DNA of 64,000 nt from Sphaerolaimus hirsutus (lineage: Eukaryota; Nematoda; Chromadorea; Monhysterida; Sphaerolaimidae), in NCBI GenBank assembly GCA_964036195.1, contig OZ038452.1, forward strand, positions 28,221,785 to 28,285,784, given 5' to 3'. A model generated the notes under the pieces. It was given only the letters and a program-made list of their open reading frames with translations, searched no databases and was not told the DNA's origin. Shown piece by piece: positions 11,731-23,832 of the stretch (position 1 is its first letter; each line of letters opens with the position of its first letter). Made by a program: the position numbers and the translations under genes.

Positions 11731-12075
11731 CGGTATTTCTTCGAAATACCCCCCCCCCCTCAAAATGGGAACTATGATTTAATAACCCCCCTCGAAATGC
11801 CCCCCCCCCCAGTTGAGTGTAACGAGAACGTCAATGACAAAAGCTACGGTTTATGACCCGGGCAATGCATAACAGACGTTAAAAACAATGATTGTGTTAC
11901 GTTAGAACATGCTTTATATAAGGCTGCATAGTGGCATAGTGCAAGGCTGCAAGGCTTCAAAAAAAATTTGGCGAAATAATAGACCCCTTCGAATTACCCC
12001 CCCCCCCTCGAAATACCCCCTTAAAATTGTCACTCTGAAAAATAAACCCCCTGGGGGTATTTCGAGGAAATACGG
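11731..12075. mobile_element. TA-flanked CCGTATT MITE
   Basis: Left CGGTATTTCTTCGAAATAC, right TTCGAGGAAATACGG, TA on both sides. The interior includes the conserved GTGTAACGAGAACGTCA...TATGACCC segment shared with 1.9, 22.9, 33.7 and 59.95 kb. Confidence 0.8.
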
Positions 12076-12230
12076 TAGTTGATTGAAGTTACTGAAAAAT
12101 TACTACGGTAGTGTCCTTTATGGCTTTTATCACACAGCTGTATTCGATCACTCATGGAACTGGTTTCACTGAACAAACATCATAAATCCCAACATCTTCC
12201 ACATTCAAGTGTATTTCAAGTCATCAAGTA

Positions 12231-12350
12231 CCGTATTTACTCGAAATACCCCCTCGAAGGACCCCCGGGTCTGAGCGAGCTTATGAAAAATATCCCCCCG
12301 TCACGAAATACACCGTCCCTCGATTTATATCCCCTTCAAAATTTGCACAA
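12231..12350. mobile_element. CCGTATT MITE, left fragment
   Basis: CCGTATTTACTCGAAATACC after TA, then C-tract interior; truncated. Confidence 0.6.
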
Positions 12351-13090
12351 GAAATTGAAAAAGAAAATCATATTAAAAGAAAAATGGACGTTTCGCTGCG
12401 TCCGTGCGTGCCACGCCCTAGTTATCTACATTTTCAATGTTGCTCGTAAAGAATTTGACCGTTCAAACTACCGTTTTACCATTCAAACTACCGTTTTTGT
12501 TTTTATTTTATTTTTCATTCGTTGGCTCCGTTCCAACAGAAGAGAACTTGGCAGCCGGCCAAAATTTCGAAATCCGCTATTCATATGAATAAAATAGGCT
12601 CACAAATAGCTATATAACCATGTATATAAAGAACAATAGCGATTATGAAGGTGGAAATTGGCAAAGCGAAGCAAATTTTAACGATTTTTAGCTAACTTTG
12701 AGTTTTCACTCTCATTTGTATAATACGCAACTGGTAACTGGGATAAGGGCCAAGTTTTCATACGTGACCCGATCTATTCCAATGGTTAAAATATTGCGTC
12801 ACAATACCTAATGCCGTCATGCACTCTCCACTGGAGAGATTGACGCAAATGTTTGTAGGGCGATACGTCTGCCGACTTTACCTATAAAGTACCCCCAGAA
12901 ACAGCAAACATAAAAGCCAAGCATGTAAAATTTTCAATGGCGTCAGAAATCCCCCTCCACCCCAAAGCGCTACGGCTTTCTAAAGCTCATACTCTAATTA
13001 AAATGTGCCCATACGTCGAGAATCATGTAGATACTTTCATATCGGCCATGTTTCGCAGCGATGTGAGCGCACCGCACTTACATATATTTA
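12350..13090. other. Non-repetitive stretch, no gene supported
   Basis: The base composition is more mixed than the neighbouring MITEs. An open frame near 12.94-13.13 kb has no convincing flanking splice sites and no recognised domain, so I do not call it. Confidence 0.3.
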
Positions 13091-13091
13091 A

Positions 13092-13571
13092 CGATGGCAA
13101 ACCCTCCAGTCCAGAAAAACGTATTTAAATTTTTAAGTATTTTTTTCTGAAATGACTTTTCGAATTTTCGAATTTAGTTTTTGAATTTTCAAATTTTTTA
13201 GGTAGTTTTCGAATTTTTTGGTAGTTTTCTAATTTTTTGGGGGTAGTTTTTGAATTTTTTAAAATAGTTTTCGGATTTTTAGAAAAATTTTTTATTCAAA
13301 ACTTAATTGAACTCAGAACTCAACGTTTTACGTCTTTATTGCAGCACAGAGACACCGCAAGTCAATTGTCAATTGATTTAGAACATTGAACTTAAGAATA
13401 CATATCAAAGCCTCGAATTACCTAAAAAAATTCGAAAAGTCTTTTCGAATCGTTTGAAAAAAATCGATTTTTATGTATTTTTTTCACGGTGTGCTCAAAA
13501 ATTCGAAAAGTCCAAAAAAAATTCGAAAATTCGAAAACGTTTTCGAATTTTCGAATCTTTTTTTGCCATCG
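13092..13571. mobile_element. Foldback element with CGATGGCAAA termini
   Basis: CGATGGCAAA at the left and TTTGCCATCG at the right are inverted. Both flanks carry TTACATATATT(T)A, a probable target duplication with one indel. The interior is TTTTCGAATTTTC tandem sequence on the left and its complement on the right. A related copy is at 20683-21118. Confidence 0.65.
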
Positions 13572-14078
13572 TTACATATATTAAAGTAATTGCGGTCCGT
13601 TGGAAATGTCGAGTTTTCAGACGCACACACTACCTAAGTTTTTATTTTTCGTATACGGTGAGTGTGAATTAATTAATTATCCTCGGCGATTAATTAATTA
13701 ATTAATTATTTCCAAATCTATTTTGCACTATAAATCAAATATGTGTGTATATATTGATCTGAAAATTTATTTGGTTACTTTTAGACACGGGCTTTGCAGT
13801 GGTGTAATTCGTTTTTGCCTACGATGCACTGTTAAGGAGTGATTTAACATTTAATTTCAAATGTTCAGATTTGTTCCCAATTTTGGGTGACTTACAAAAT
13901 CTCACATAACTCCCTAAATATTTCCCGGCCAACAAAATTTGTAGTTACAAAAATTGTAGAGAAATGTCGGATCTATCTGAAAAGTGCGAGGCATGCGTCG
14001 TCCCTTAAACACAGCGCCGTCGGGTCATCGTCAAACCTTAAAAAGCGATTTTGAAAAATATAAAATTGTGGACATATA

Positions 14079-14410
14079 CCGTATTTGCTTGAATAATCCC
14101 CCTGGGGGATTATTATTTCGTCAGACTATTTTGAGGGGGGAACTAATTGAGGGGGGGAATTATTCGAGGGGGGGAATTATTATTTCATCAACATTTTCAA
14201 CCATGTTTCTATCAACTCATTTGATGAAATCTGCTCTATTCACACAAAAACGTGCCATTTTTGTTTAAATTGGGCACAATAAATTGAGCAAATTCTTTAA
14301 GGGGGGGATTATTCGAGGGGGGGAATTATTATTTCCTCACTCGTCTTACAGGGGGGGATTATTCGAGGGGGGAATTATTCAAGGGGGGGGTACTATTCAA
14401 GCAAATACGG
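14079..14410. mobile_element. TA-flanked CCGTATT MITE (GGGGGATTATT type)
   Basis: Begins CCGTATTTGCTTGAATAATC and ends TTCAAGCAAATACGG between TA dinucleotides. Sub-terminal repeats are CCCCC/GGGGGATTATTCGAGG. Confidence 0.8.
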
Positions 14411-14467
14411 TACGTTTTGGGATGAAACTCCCCAGATAGAGATTGACTGAAAAGATGACAAAAGAAT

Positions 14468-14550
14468 ATAAGGCTGGTCTCCAATAGAAGAGCACGTAAA
14501 AAAATTGACGAAAAATATAGAAGGGCGCCCTTCTATTAGAAGAAATACGG
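14468..14550. mobile_element. CCGTATT MITE right end, AATAGAAG type
   Basis: TTCTATTAGAAGAAATACGG closes a short fragment with CCAATAGAAGAGCACG at its left; the outer left end is missing. Similar right-end fragments lie at 1613-1665 and 31918-32013. Confidence 0.5.
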
Positions 14551-15001
14551 TATCTGAGGAAGCAGTTATTACTTTCCCACTGCATTACAATAGCTATAGT
14601 ATACCTAGGTACATTTTATCAATTTGGCACTTAATATTTGATGGGCAGTTGGTATATTTTTGATGGCCCTTAGGTAGTCAATCTTGTTAAGTCAATTTAA
14701 ATTACGATCTTCACAATCGCGTCAAATGACAAAACTGACACATTTTTGTAACACGTGATATTTTGGAATGGTGCCAGGGCGCTTGCGCCATTATGCGCGG
14801 TCCATCCGTATTTTCCCCCTAAAGTCCTTTAAAAACATCCTGAAAGTCGATTTTCGTATCGTTTGTTTGGAAGCATTTATTTTCTGATATTTTCTGATTT
14901 GTGTATATTTTTGCATCCCAAAAAACGATTACATAATATTCCAACATTGAAAACGTATTGAACATGTTCCTGAAAAAATTTATTCCGCTGTAACCCAGGA
15001 G

Positions 15002-15212
15002 TAGTGATGGAAAAAGCGCCAGGACTTTGGCGCCAAGCGCCAAAAGCGCCATGGCGCTTTTCCGAACCCCAGCGCCAAGCGCCAATGGCGCCAGAGCAAA
15101 ATGGCGCCAAGCGCCAAAAGCGCCATGGCGCTTTTCTAGACCATGGCGCCAAGCGCCAATGGCGCCAGAGGACATTGGCGCCAAGCGCCAATAGCGCCAG
15201 CGCCAAAAATTT
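15002..15212. mobile_element. GCGCC hairpin element
   Basis: Starts TAGTGATGGAAAAAGCGCC and ends in AATAGCGCCAGCGCCAAAAA before a T run. About 200 bp of GCGCCAAGCGCCAAAAGCGC units fold on themselves. The TAGTGATGG end is conserved among copies; the other end differs. Confidence 0.8.
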
Positions 15213-15559
15213 TTTGCTTCTCATATAGGTATACAGCCATGCTGATGCACTGCTATTCATTTGTTTTTGGCGCATAATACAAGTCAACTGCAGTCACTTT
15301 TGTTCTTTTTGTCTCGATATTTTGCAGCTGGGTGTTTGGGCTTAAGTATAGCACACCATCTGTAAAAAGTGCTAAGATTTTTAAGGTGTTTTTTAAAATT
15401 ACTTTTAGAATTTAGTTTTTTTTCCCCAAAAATAATTTTCAAATGAAGTTTTCCATTTTTTTTTGGAGTACTTTCGATTTTTCTACAAGAATATTGCAGT
15501 TTCGATTTTGCTAGTCACTTTTGAACATAGGATTTTTAGGTTTCAAATTTTGGATTGCA

Positions 15560-15770
15560 ATTGTTGGAATGGCTTCAGAAAGTGATTCCACACCCTGTAA
15601 AATCAAGTGTCAAATGTCAAGAAGTAAATGTGATGTAAAATGTCAATCAAAATAAAAAAGAAAAAATTTTGATTGAACTTTTGACATTTTGCATGACACT
15701 TAACAAAGTTGTATTTATGAAATATTGGATGATGTTTATTACTCAACTTCACACTTTTCAGGGTCCTTTG
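15560..15770. mobile_element. P2-like palindromic MITE, decayed
   Basis: CCCTGTAAAATCAAGTGTC on the left and CACACTTTTCAGGGTCC on the right, with ATGTCAA/TTGACAT arms, resemble the P2 family at 11085 and 48312. The outer ends are mutated. Confidence 0.5.
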
Positions 15771-15956
15771 ACCCTGCTCAAACAAAACTGCAAGGAACGA
15801 GCTCAGTATAGCGATTGAGCTAAAACCTATGTGAAGAGTGTTACGAGTCCGATGAATAGTCACATTAAGTCTTACATAATTCTGATTAGATGGGACAAAT
15901 GTAGAATACCCATGCAATCACAAGGAAATTTTTATAAAGTAATCCAGAATAGGGTA

Positions 15957-16379
15957 CCGTATTACCTCGAATTATCCCCCCCCTTGAATTAACCCCCCCC
16001 CCCCTCGAATTAACCCCCCCCTCAAAATGGGCTGGGGAAATAATAAACCCCCCCCTCGAAATACCCCCCCCCCCCTCCGGAATGATGTACATCATGTATG
16101 CAATGTACATGATGTATTTTTACTACTAATTTGCATTGCACATTCACTTATACGCTCATTTGTGTACAGATGTACGTCTATAGCGCCAATATGACCTATT
16201 TTCTCACGTTTTTTACCGTTTTTGTGTACGAAAAAGCGTATTCTTCATTATGAAGTTCACAAAAATTTCTGACGAAATAATAAAAAAAAACCTCGAATAA
16301 ACCCCCCCTCGAATTAACCCCCCTCAAATTTTGCTGGCGAAATAATAAACCCCCATGGGGGTATTTCGAGGTAATACGG
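15957..16379. mobile_element. TA-flanked CCGTATT MITE, complete
   Basis: CCGTATTACCTCGAATTATC to TTTCGAGGTAATACGG with TA flanks. It holds long C runs and the ATGTACATCATGTATGCAAT palindrome. Confidence 0.85.
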
Positions 16380-16478
16380 TATATTGATCTGGGAATACAC
16401 TGACAGTAGCACATATACTTATGTAAATTATACTTAACAGGTCTTTCTGCATAAAATAATGATGAATTTTGAGTTAAC

Positions 16479-16704
16479 TTCTTGGCGCTTTTTTGGCGCT
16501 TTTTAAAACACTAGCACCAAGCGCCAATGGCGCCACGGCGTCATAGCGCCAGGCGCCAAAAGCGCCATGGCGCTTTTCCAAACCCCAGCGCCAAGCGCCA
16601 ATGGCGCCACAGCAAAAAGGCGCCAAGCGCCAAAAGCGCCATGGCGCTTTTTGCTTTGGCGCTAGCGCCAGGCGCCAGCGCCATGGCGCTTTTCCATCAC
16701 TACC
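16479..16704. mobile_element. GCGCC hairpin element
   Basis: Starts TTGGCGCTTTTTTGGCGC and ends CTTTTCCATCACTAC, the complement of the TAGTGATGG end in other copies, so it is in the opposite orientation to 15002-15212. Confidence 0.8.
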
Positions 16705-16981
16705 CAGGAGGCTAGATGAACTTTACAAAAAGTAATGAAAAGTCATTTCATAATACATAATACGTTATAAATATCGACCAATTACATATTCCATCTATCA
16801 ACCATATAGCAGGTCCAATGTAAAAGTGTATAAATACATCAGGAGCACCTCCCATCTGTTTCACGTGTCAAGTTCACCATAACTCACATCAGTGTGCACT
16901 GGCACTGCATTTTAACACTTTAACAATAAGGTCATTTTTGCAACCTACTTTTTTAATAAACTTGGGTGATTCTTTGCTCAC

Positions 16982-17097
16982 CAATTTTAGACCACTTATA
17001 TATGCATCTGGCAAAGTGCCAATAAGGATTTCTGTACCTGAGTCAATAAGATATTCTGCACAACACTGAATACATTGTTCATCACAAAAACTCACAT
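16982..17097 (-). CDS. Candidate internal exon, cysteine-rich
   Basis: On the minus strand a TGTGTCCTAG acceptor opens a frame reading FCDEQCIQCCAEYLIDSG and ends at a strong TTG|GTGAGC donor (phase 1 in, phase 0 out). The upstream candidate exon at 17540-17570 ends in the matching phase. I do not recognise a domain and found no further exons, so this may be chance. Confidence 0.25.
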
Positions 17098-17539
17098 CTA
17101 GGACACAAATTTGACTTGACCCAACTTAAATTGTAACTGGAGGCTGAAAATGGGTACCAAAAATTCAACTCACATATAATTTATATTATTTAAAATGGCT
17201 GAAATTCAAATTTGATAAGATGTATCACATTCATTTCATAGTTGCATTTATTCATTGCACAATGTGAAAGTGAAATAAAAATGACTTGTTTTTTTTTGGA
17301 TCTGTGCCTGTGTTTTATTGAAAATTAAAATGCACTATGCGATACAGATGTTAGGTGGAATTTTTTGTATTGATTCATTCCCCAGAATTCTAGATCAGTA
17401 CGAAATTTAAATTTAGGGATGTTTTTATCTTATTTTAGTAGGGTAAAATTTGTCTATTTGTTCAGGATATTTGTCATGGCTCCATTATTGTACACCATGT
17501 GCATGCAAGTCACAATAAACTGTATTTTAACATTCTCAC

Positions 17540-17570
17540 CTACAGTTGTGCAGCTGAAATTTTGACAAAT
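17540..17570 (-). CDS. Candidate 31-bp micro-exon
   Basis: TTATTCACAG acceptor and GTAG|GTGAGA donor bracket 31 nt reading ICQNFSCTTV, phase 0 in and phase 1 out, which matches the exon at 16982-17097. Support is limited to the splice sites and phase agreement. Confidence 0.22.
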
Positions 17571-18590
17571 CTGTGAATAATTGTTGATGATGCTGTGAAC
17601 TTCACATGACTGTGATGTAGTTCACTCAGCTGTGAGCTGTCAAGATCACTCACTTTGGGTTTGCAAGTTCACAGTCTATGGAATTCATGTCCATCAGAAT
17701 GTGCACACTATCCTTAATGCATTCTGCTTCAAACACATTATGAAACATTGGCACTGAGCCAAAAAAATATGTAGATTGTTCTCTCATGAAAAGGTCTGAC
17801 ATAATAAAATCATGAATGAAATGAACAGAATTCATCCATTCTCTTTTGAATTTACAATGTCAGTAATTATACCAAGGTGAAACAAAATTACATAGTGAAA
17901 CGTTTGCCGATAATAAATTTTACAAAAAAAGATAAAGACAAGAAAAAAATTTTTGACAACATTTTTTTTAAATTTTCCAGTGATGCGTTTTGCACCGTCA
18001 TGTGAAATCAATTTTGTGCCACAGCGCCCACGCAATGTTGCTGACTTATGTTCTTAAACCTTTATTGGATTGTGTTGTGTGGTAGGGTAGCCTTGATTAA
18101 AAGTGAAAATCCTTCTTTAGTTACATACCATAACGAGTGAAACAGTATGGCATGCTCGATTAGAGTCACGGGGGAAATAAATAAATGCAAATGAAGAACT
18201 ATGTGCATATTGTTCTCGATTGGTTTTATCCTTAAATTTCCAAATTTGAAGATATCGTTTTTATGTACCGGACGTTAACAGTTATATTAGTTTTAGGATA
18301 TTAGGTGTGAATTTTTTCTGATACATGAGAAGAACTACCAAATTTCCTCAAAATTCACCAGCTGCGTTTATTTTTTTAGAGTGCACTTTTTAGTTGTTTG
18401 TAACGTCTATAGACTTAAAAAAGCATGTAGAAAATTGCAGATGGTATAAGCCCTGTCCTAACGAACATAGTGATTGGTTTAACGTGTGTTCTGCATTAGG
18501 CCGGAATTAGAGCTCACGTCGAATCGACGCTGAGCTCTAATTCCCGCTTTACACAGATCACAAACTGCAGTTTATCGCAATAAATGTTCT
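17571..18590. other. Unassigned stretch
   Basis: A minus-strand open frame at 17650-17835 ends at an AAA|GTGAGT donor-like site but does not join its neighbours in phase. The rest is AT-rich with no recognised elements. Confidence 0.25.
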
Positions 18591-18599
18591 TCAAACTCA

Positions 18600-18702
18600 T
18601 TTCGGGCGGGGGTATTGCTATTGCGAGGGGGGTAATTTTTTCATTAGCTTGCTCAGACCGGCGGGTATTTCGAGGGGATGTGAGTACTTCGATGAAATAC
18701 GG
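18600..18702. mobile_element. CCGTATT MITE, right half
   Basis: G-tract interior ending TTCGATGAAATACGG before TA. Confidence 0.55.
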
Positions 18703-18871
18703 TATTTTGCATTTACAGTATGTATTTTTATATCACCCTGCCCCTCAGTAAACACAAGTATTTATACATCATTCTGTTTTCACTTCCAATATTAATTTGG
18801 CCCCATTAGTAAATGATTTTGCTCAAGGTACCATAGATAAACTTTCTATACTCCGTGGATAGCATTCTCTG

Positions 18872-19091
18872 GGTCCGGTTCCGCAAGTGGAAAAGTTAAG
18901 AGTTAAAACTTAAGAGTTGAGTAAAATGACAAATGACAAGTTATGAGTAAAGTTAAGAGTTAAGAGTTGAGAAAAAAGACAAATGATGTTACTCAACTCT
19001 TAACTTTTAATTTTACTCTTAACTTATCATTTGTCATTTTACTCAACTCTTAAGTTTTACCTGTTAACTTTTCCACTTGCGGAACTGGCCC
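18872..19091. mobile_element. Palindromic MITE P1, CTG-flanked
   Basis: GGTCCGGTTCCGCAAGTGG pairs with CCACTTGCGGAACTGGCCC, flanked by CTG on both sides (18869-18871, 19092-19094). The trinucleotide differs from CAG in other copies, which supports a genuine 3-bp target duplication rather than a conserved element end. Confidence 0.88.
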
Positions 19092-19539
19092 CTGATCGCG
19101 GAGTTTTTAGATTTTCCTGTACATTTAGCATTCAATACTGTATTTTAATTAATGCATAAGCGAGATGGCTAAATAGAATCATTCGTTTTCATGATTAGAA
19201 TACAAATTTTGCGACTTATTTTTCATCCATGCCGCATTGTAATCTTATGTAAAATTTGGTTTTGTACTAGCATTTTAAAAATCTAAATTACAAAAGATTA
19301 TCCGCGATGGCGGCCGATCGCATCAGAAATCCAATTTATTCATGAGATTTATTTACTTAAAACACGAGAAATGGAAGTAGAAATGGAAGAATAAGCTATG
19401 AATCAGATAAAATGGGAGATTAAAGCATTGTAGTGCATTCTACTGGCTTTTATTAGGCTTTGGCGTTGGAAATGCACCATAGCGATTCTATATAAAAATA
19501 AGTTCTGGCGCGGTGCCTTACTATAACTATTTCTTTCTG

Positions 19540-19743
19540 GTGTCACTCCCATACTGTGTAAAATGCCCCATAAAATGTAAAAAATGTTCTTTTATCTTTT
19601 TTACCGGTCGTTTGTCATTTTACCTGGCATTTTACATGACTTTTGACAGATTGGGTGACATTTTCCAGGGCATTTTACATGACTTAAGATAATTTGCCTG
19701 ACATTTGAAATTTTACAGGGCATTTTACAAGGTCTAGGGTTGG
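19540..19743. mobile_element. P2-like palindromic MITE
   Basis: GTGTCACTCCCATACTGTG at the left and CAAGGTCTAGGGTTGGC at the right are diverged inverted ends, with repeated CATTTTACATGAC arms. The next P2 copy follows directly. Confidence 0.6.
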
Positions 19744-19746
19744 CCT

Positions 19747-19937
19747 CGGCTGTCCCAAGCCCGGTAAGTGTCAAATGTAAAGTCAAATGCAAAGTAAAGT
19801 GTCGATCAAAACAAAAAAAATTTTTTACTGAACTTTGCAGGACAATTGACACTTTCCTCTGCATTTGACACTTAACTTTGCATTAGACTTTAAATTTGAC
19901 ACTTTACTTTACACTTTACGGGGCTTGGGATTGCCAC
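19747..19937. mobile_element. Palindromic MITE P2, GCCT-flanked
   Basis: CGGCTGTCCCAAGCCCGG and GGGGCTTGGGATTGCCAC are inverted ends, flanked by GCCT on both sides (or CCT if the duplication is 3 bp). Arms are AAAGTCAAATGC-type repeats. Confidence 0.78.
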
Positions 19938-20258
19938 GCCTGGAACCTGGCGGCTGGCGCCATTTTTCTCGCGCTTTACAATCGCGAATCACACCACATG
20001 ATGGAAATGTGATTGTTGCAGCATTCTGGATTCAGACATTTTTTTTAAACTTTAAAAGATTTTTTTATCTAGGTAGGTATTTGGGCACATTTATTGATTT
20101 ATTTATTTACGAAAAAACCTGTAGTCTGTGTGTTTAGAAATTAAACTTATTTCAAGTATTTTTGTTGGGAAAAATTTACATTACTTGAACGAAACAAAAT
20201 GTTAAGATTGTTTGTTACAGCTACGCTAAAAGTAAGCCAAGATATATGATTATAAGTA

Positions 20259-20373
20259 CCGTATTTCCTCGAATTACCCCTCGCGGGCTTTATTTTTTCA
20301 GAGTGGAAATTTCCAGGCGGGTTAAACGAGGGGGGGGGGGGTATTTCGAGGGGGGTATTTCGAGGAAATACGG
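20259..20373. mobile_element. CCGTATT MITE, shortest complete copy
   Basis: Only 115 bp between TA flanks: CCGTATTTCCTCGAATTACC to TTTCGAGGAAATACGG. It shows the minimal unit of the family: termini plus C/G arms. Confidence 0.85.
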
Positions 20374-20682
20374 TATACTGCTTAAAGCGCATCTTTTACA
20401 AAGAATAATACCATATTTAAATGAATAAAGTAAAGTGAGAAATTGAATAAAATCAGTTCACCAACCCCAACCATAGTGAGCGTATTTATGCTCATGGGGA
20501 ACATTAAAAATTAGTCCTTTATTCTGACGGCATATGGTATTTTTAACAGTAGAGTATCCGGTTAGTAGACTATAATAAAAAATTCATACACAATACCAGA
20601 AAAAAGGGTTCACTAATGTAAGCGGAGGCGTATAATGCCCACCAAACAGAAAGTGCATTTTTACTTAGTTCTGATGCGCTTC

Positions 20683-21118
20683 TGGATGGCAAATTATGTT
20701 TTAAGAAAATCGTTTTAACTTTTGAAGTGTTTTTATTTTTTCTTAAATGTGTTTTCCATTTTCGATTTTCGAATTTTTACGGAAAAGGTTCTCGATTTTC
20801 GAATATTATGTATGTATATGTTGTATAGGTGTATGAAGTCATTATTAAAAAGGCTGTTCACCGCATCTGCTTGAATAATTCCTCCTCGAATAATTCCACC
20901 CCCTTGGATAATTCCCCCTGAGGGCGTATGGTAATGTTTCATGTCCAATTCAATCTGGAATTGAAAATTATCGTCCAAATTTGCAATTTCGAAGTGTTCG
21001 AATTCAATGTTGAAAAAAAATTCTAATCAATTTCCCAAAAAAAATTTCAAAGAAAAATCCAATTTTTCAAATTCCCAAAAAAATCCAATACTTTTTTCGA
21101 ATTTTAGTTTGCCATCGC
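20683..21118. mobile_element. Foldback element with GATGGCAAA termini
   Basis: GGATGGCAAA and TTTGCCATCG ends, TTTTCGATTTTCGAATTTT interior and its complement, like 13092-13571. A fragment of a CCGTATT MITE (CCTCCTCGAATAATTCCACC) is inserted near 20.86-20.93 kb. Confidence 0.55.
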
Positions 21119-21319
21119 CGACTCATTTCATCGGGGGCGTACATAACTTATGCATGGATGCCAACAACCATTCTTATCATTAAGCCCAAGTTTCAGTGCA
21201 ACGTGGAATGTAAAAAAAGTAACCATTAGTGAAAAGCTTGCTTCTGGATCCAATTAAAGCCCAGAGTGACGCAAAGCGTGGGAAAATCATTGAATTATAG
21301 CTAATTTCGATTACCGCAT

Positions 21320-21475
21320 TTCCTTGAAATATACCGTATTTCCTCGAAATACCCCCAGGGGGTTTATTTTTTCAGAGTGGAAATTTTGAGGGGGGTATTT
21401 CGAGGGGGTCGGGGGTTATTATTTCGCCAGAAATTTCCGCAAATATCGTAGTAAAGTATGGGCTTTTTCATACCC
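21320..21475. mobile_element. CCGTATT MITE, left part
   Basis: TA-CCGTATTTCCTCGAAATACC start with C/G arms; the right terminus is missing and a different MITE follows. Confidence 0.6.
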
Positions 21476-21519
21476 AGAACTGGTAATAAACGTCACCAAA
21501 GAGTATTGTGGCTGCACAC

Positions 21520-21727
21520 ACTAGTTTACTAACACAAGTGAACTCAATTTCGGTGCCCATAAATCAGCTTTGAACGTATTTGAGTTTACCAGAATACGTT
21601 TTTTAGATCCTCGGCAACTTTAGTTTACAGATATCTAATTTTGGTAAACTCAAATGCGTTCAAAGCGTATTTATGAGCACCCAAAATGAGTTTACTTTTG
21701 TTTGTAAACTAGTGTGTGCAGCGCCAA
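21520..21727. mobile_element. MITE with GCACACACTAGTTTAC termini
   Basis: GCTGCACACACTAGTTTAC at the left and GTAAACTAGTGTGTGCAGC at the right are near-perfect inverted repeats with a palindromic AAACTCAAATGCGTTCAAAG-type interior. Confidence 0.8.
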
Positions 21728-21755
21728 TAGAACAGACCTACAAACGTAGATAGCT

Positions 21756-22510
21756 ACTGTATTACCTCGAATTATCCCCCCTTGAATTAACCCCCCCTCA
21801 AAATGGGCTGGGGAAATAATAAACCCCTCCCCCCCCTCGAAATACCCTTCGGAATGATGTACGTCATGTACATGATAAATACGTCATGTATGCAATGTAC
21901 ATGATGCATAGGCGGCGTAAGTGCTTGTACGCTTGTGAATGTCACAAGCAGAATTTTTGGTGTCACAAGCGGAAATTTCACTGTCACATTGTGACATTCA
22001 CAAGTGTGTATTGTACAAACAAGAGTGAAATCTCAAAATTAGCTAAGAGTTGCCCCATTTTGCCAATTTTCAGCTATGTAATCACTATTTTCATTTATTT
22101 ACATGGTTATATACCTATTTGTAGCCCATTTGAGTTATATTTATAGTGATTTCGAAATTTTTGGCTGGCTGCCAACTTCACATAAGGGTCTGATAAAAAG
22201 GTGTCACAAGGTGAAATTTTGACTAATGTGAATGTCACAAGCGCAAATTGAGACCTTGCGCCGCCTATGACATGATGTATATTATACTGTTGATTTGCAT
22301 TGCAGCTACACATAGACTAGTTTGTCCAAATATATCCTGTTTGGACACACTTATTACCTGTTTTGGGTATGCAAATTCCTACTATCCTTACGAAAATTTC
22401 TGACGAAATAATAAAAACCCCCTCGGATAAACCCCCCCTCGAATTAACCCCCCCTCAAATTTTGCTGGCGAAATAATAAACCCCCATGGGGGTATTTCGA
22501 GGTAATACGG
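21756..22510. mobile_element. CCGTATT MITE interrupted by a hAT insertion
   Basis: Left GTATTACCTCGAATTATCCC and right TTTCGAGGTAATACGG enclose a typical C-tract MITE whose ACATGATG internal palindrome is split by the element at 21907-22269. The nesting order shows the hAT-like element is younger. Confidence 0.8.
21907..22269. mobile_element. hAT-like MITE nested, 8-bp TSD ACATGATG
   Basis: CATAGGCGGCG and CGCCGCCTATG termini with GTGAATGTCACAAGCG sub-terminal repeats. Perfect ACATGATG duplications lie at 21899-21906 and 22270-22277. Decayed relatives are near 53.60-53.65 and 56.70-56.83 kb. Confidence 0.9.
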
Positions 22511-22595
22511 TATACAAACTACTTTATGTATAGCTGCGATGAGATTTGACTCCAATAAATACATCATGTACGTTGTATACATGAAGTATATCATT

Positions 22596-22705
22596 CAAGA
22601 GGGGGTATTTTGAGGGGGCGTTATTTTTTCCTCAGCTCGAAAACACCTAGGGGTATTTCGAGGGGGGTTTATTCAAGGGGGGGGGGGGTTTCGAGGAAAT
22701 ACGGT
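22596..22705. mobile_element. CCGTATT MITE, right part
   Basis: G-tract arm ending TTTCGAGGAAATACGG before TA. The adjoining 22515-22590 segment is internal family sequence with a palindromic ACATCATGTACG...ATACATGAAGT. Confidence 0.65.
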
Positions 22706-22743
22706 ACCCCCAAGATGGCTGGTGAATATTTTAAATATATTTA

Positions 22744-23042
22744 CTGTATTTTCTCGAATAACCACCAAAAGAGTGGAAATTTTGAGGGGGGTTAAACGAG
22801 GGGGGAAGGACTTAAGTATGTAGATGGCATAAACCCTGTTCTAATTTAACACAATCATTGTTTTTAACGTGTGTTTTTCCCAAACGATCACAAACCGCCC
22901 GGATCACAAACCGCAGCTTTTGTCATTTACATTCTCTTTATACTCAATTTTTCTTATTTTTTTATGGGGGGGGGGCGCATTTATAAATTCATAGCGGCCA
23001 TTTTGAGGGGGTATTTCAAGGGGGTATTTCGTGGCAATACGG
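22744..23042. mobile_element. TA-flanked CCGTATT MITE
   Basis: Left CTGTATTTTCTCGAATAACC and right TTTCGTGGCAATACGG. The interior contains the shared GATCACAAACCGCAG...ATTCTCTTTA segment. Confidence 0.75.
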
Positions 23043-23486
23043 TATACTCCAGCGACATTACACCTTACAATGAAATCACCATATCCCATCCGAATAAAAG
23101 AACAAACATAAAAATGTTTCATTATATTTATCAAATTTCTTCTACTTGTGTGAATTTGGTGCAGTTTTTCACGAGACTTTATTCATCAAAATATGGTATC
23201 AGTCATTGTAAGGCGATCTGTCTGTCTAGTTTACCTATGATTATGAACCTTTGTGAATCTGAACCATTTAAATATTCTTCCTGCACAGATTATACTATCC
23301 TAAAGATTTCTACTAGAATATTGAAAATGGGACACTATTACAATTCCATTGAAATTTCTGTTTAATTCTTTGAAATGACAGTGAGCAAACTATTTGTTAG
23401 TTTTTTTCACATTTAATTGAGCTAACCAATGGATAAATCGGTACGAATTTGGGCTATGCATAGCAGAAAACATTACAACCTATTGG

Positions 23487-23832
23487 TGCTTCACACGAAA
23501 TTTTGAAAACTCACAAATCAGCTTAGAACGCATTTGAGTTTTCTACAATGAGATGGCCGTCAACTGCAGTTGCCAGAGATAAAAAATGACTCATTGTGGA
23601 AAACTCAAACACATTTAAAGCTCATTTATGAGTTTTCGAAGTTCGTGTGAAAACTAGTACACCGCCGATATTTGGGAAACTAATAAATCCGCTTTGAACA
23701 GACTTGAGTTAATCTGAATGAGGAGTCTGTCAACTACTGTTGATGGCGATCAAAAATCGTGAACTCAAATATTTCCAAAGCAGATAAATGAGTTGACCAA
23801 ATTTCGTCGGTGTACTAGTGTGCGTTCACACC
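23487..23832. mobile_element. Two adjoining CACTAGTTTTC-type MITEs
   Basis: The first runs from TTCACACGAAATTTTG to TTCGTGTGAAAACTAGTACA. The second has GATATTTGGGAAACTAATAA paired with a GACCAAATTTCGTCGGTGTA arm and ends ACTAGTGTGCG. They share the junction. Confidence 0.65.

Noticed and set aside
14819-15287. ORFs full of WRHWRLAL and ALLALGA motifs in GCGCC regions (also 24.3, 25.1, 32.7, 33.5 and 44.8 kb)
   Set aside because: These are six-frame translations of GCGCC hairpin repeats, open in several frames on both strands at once.
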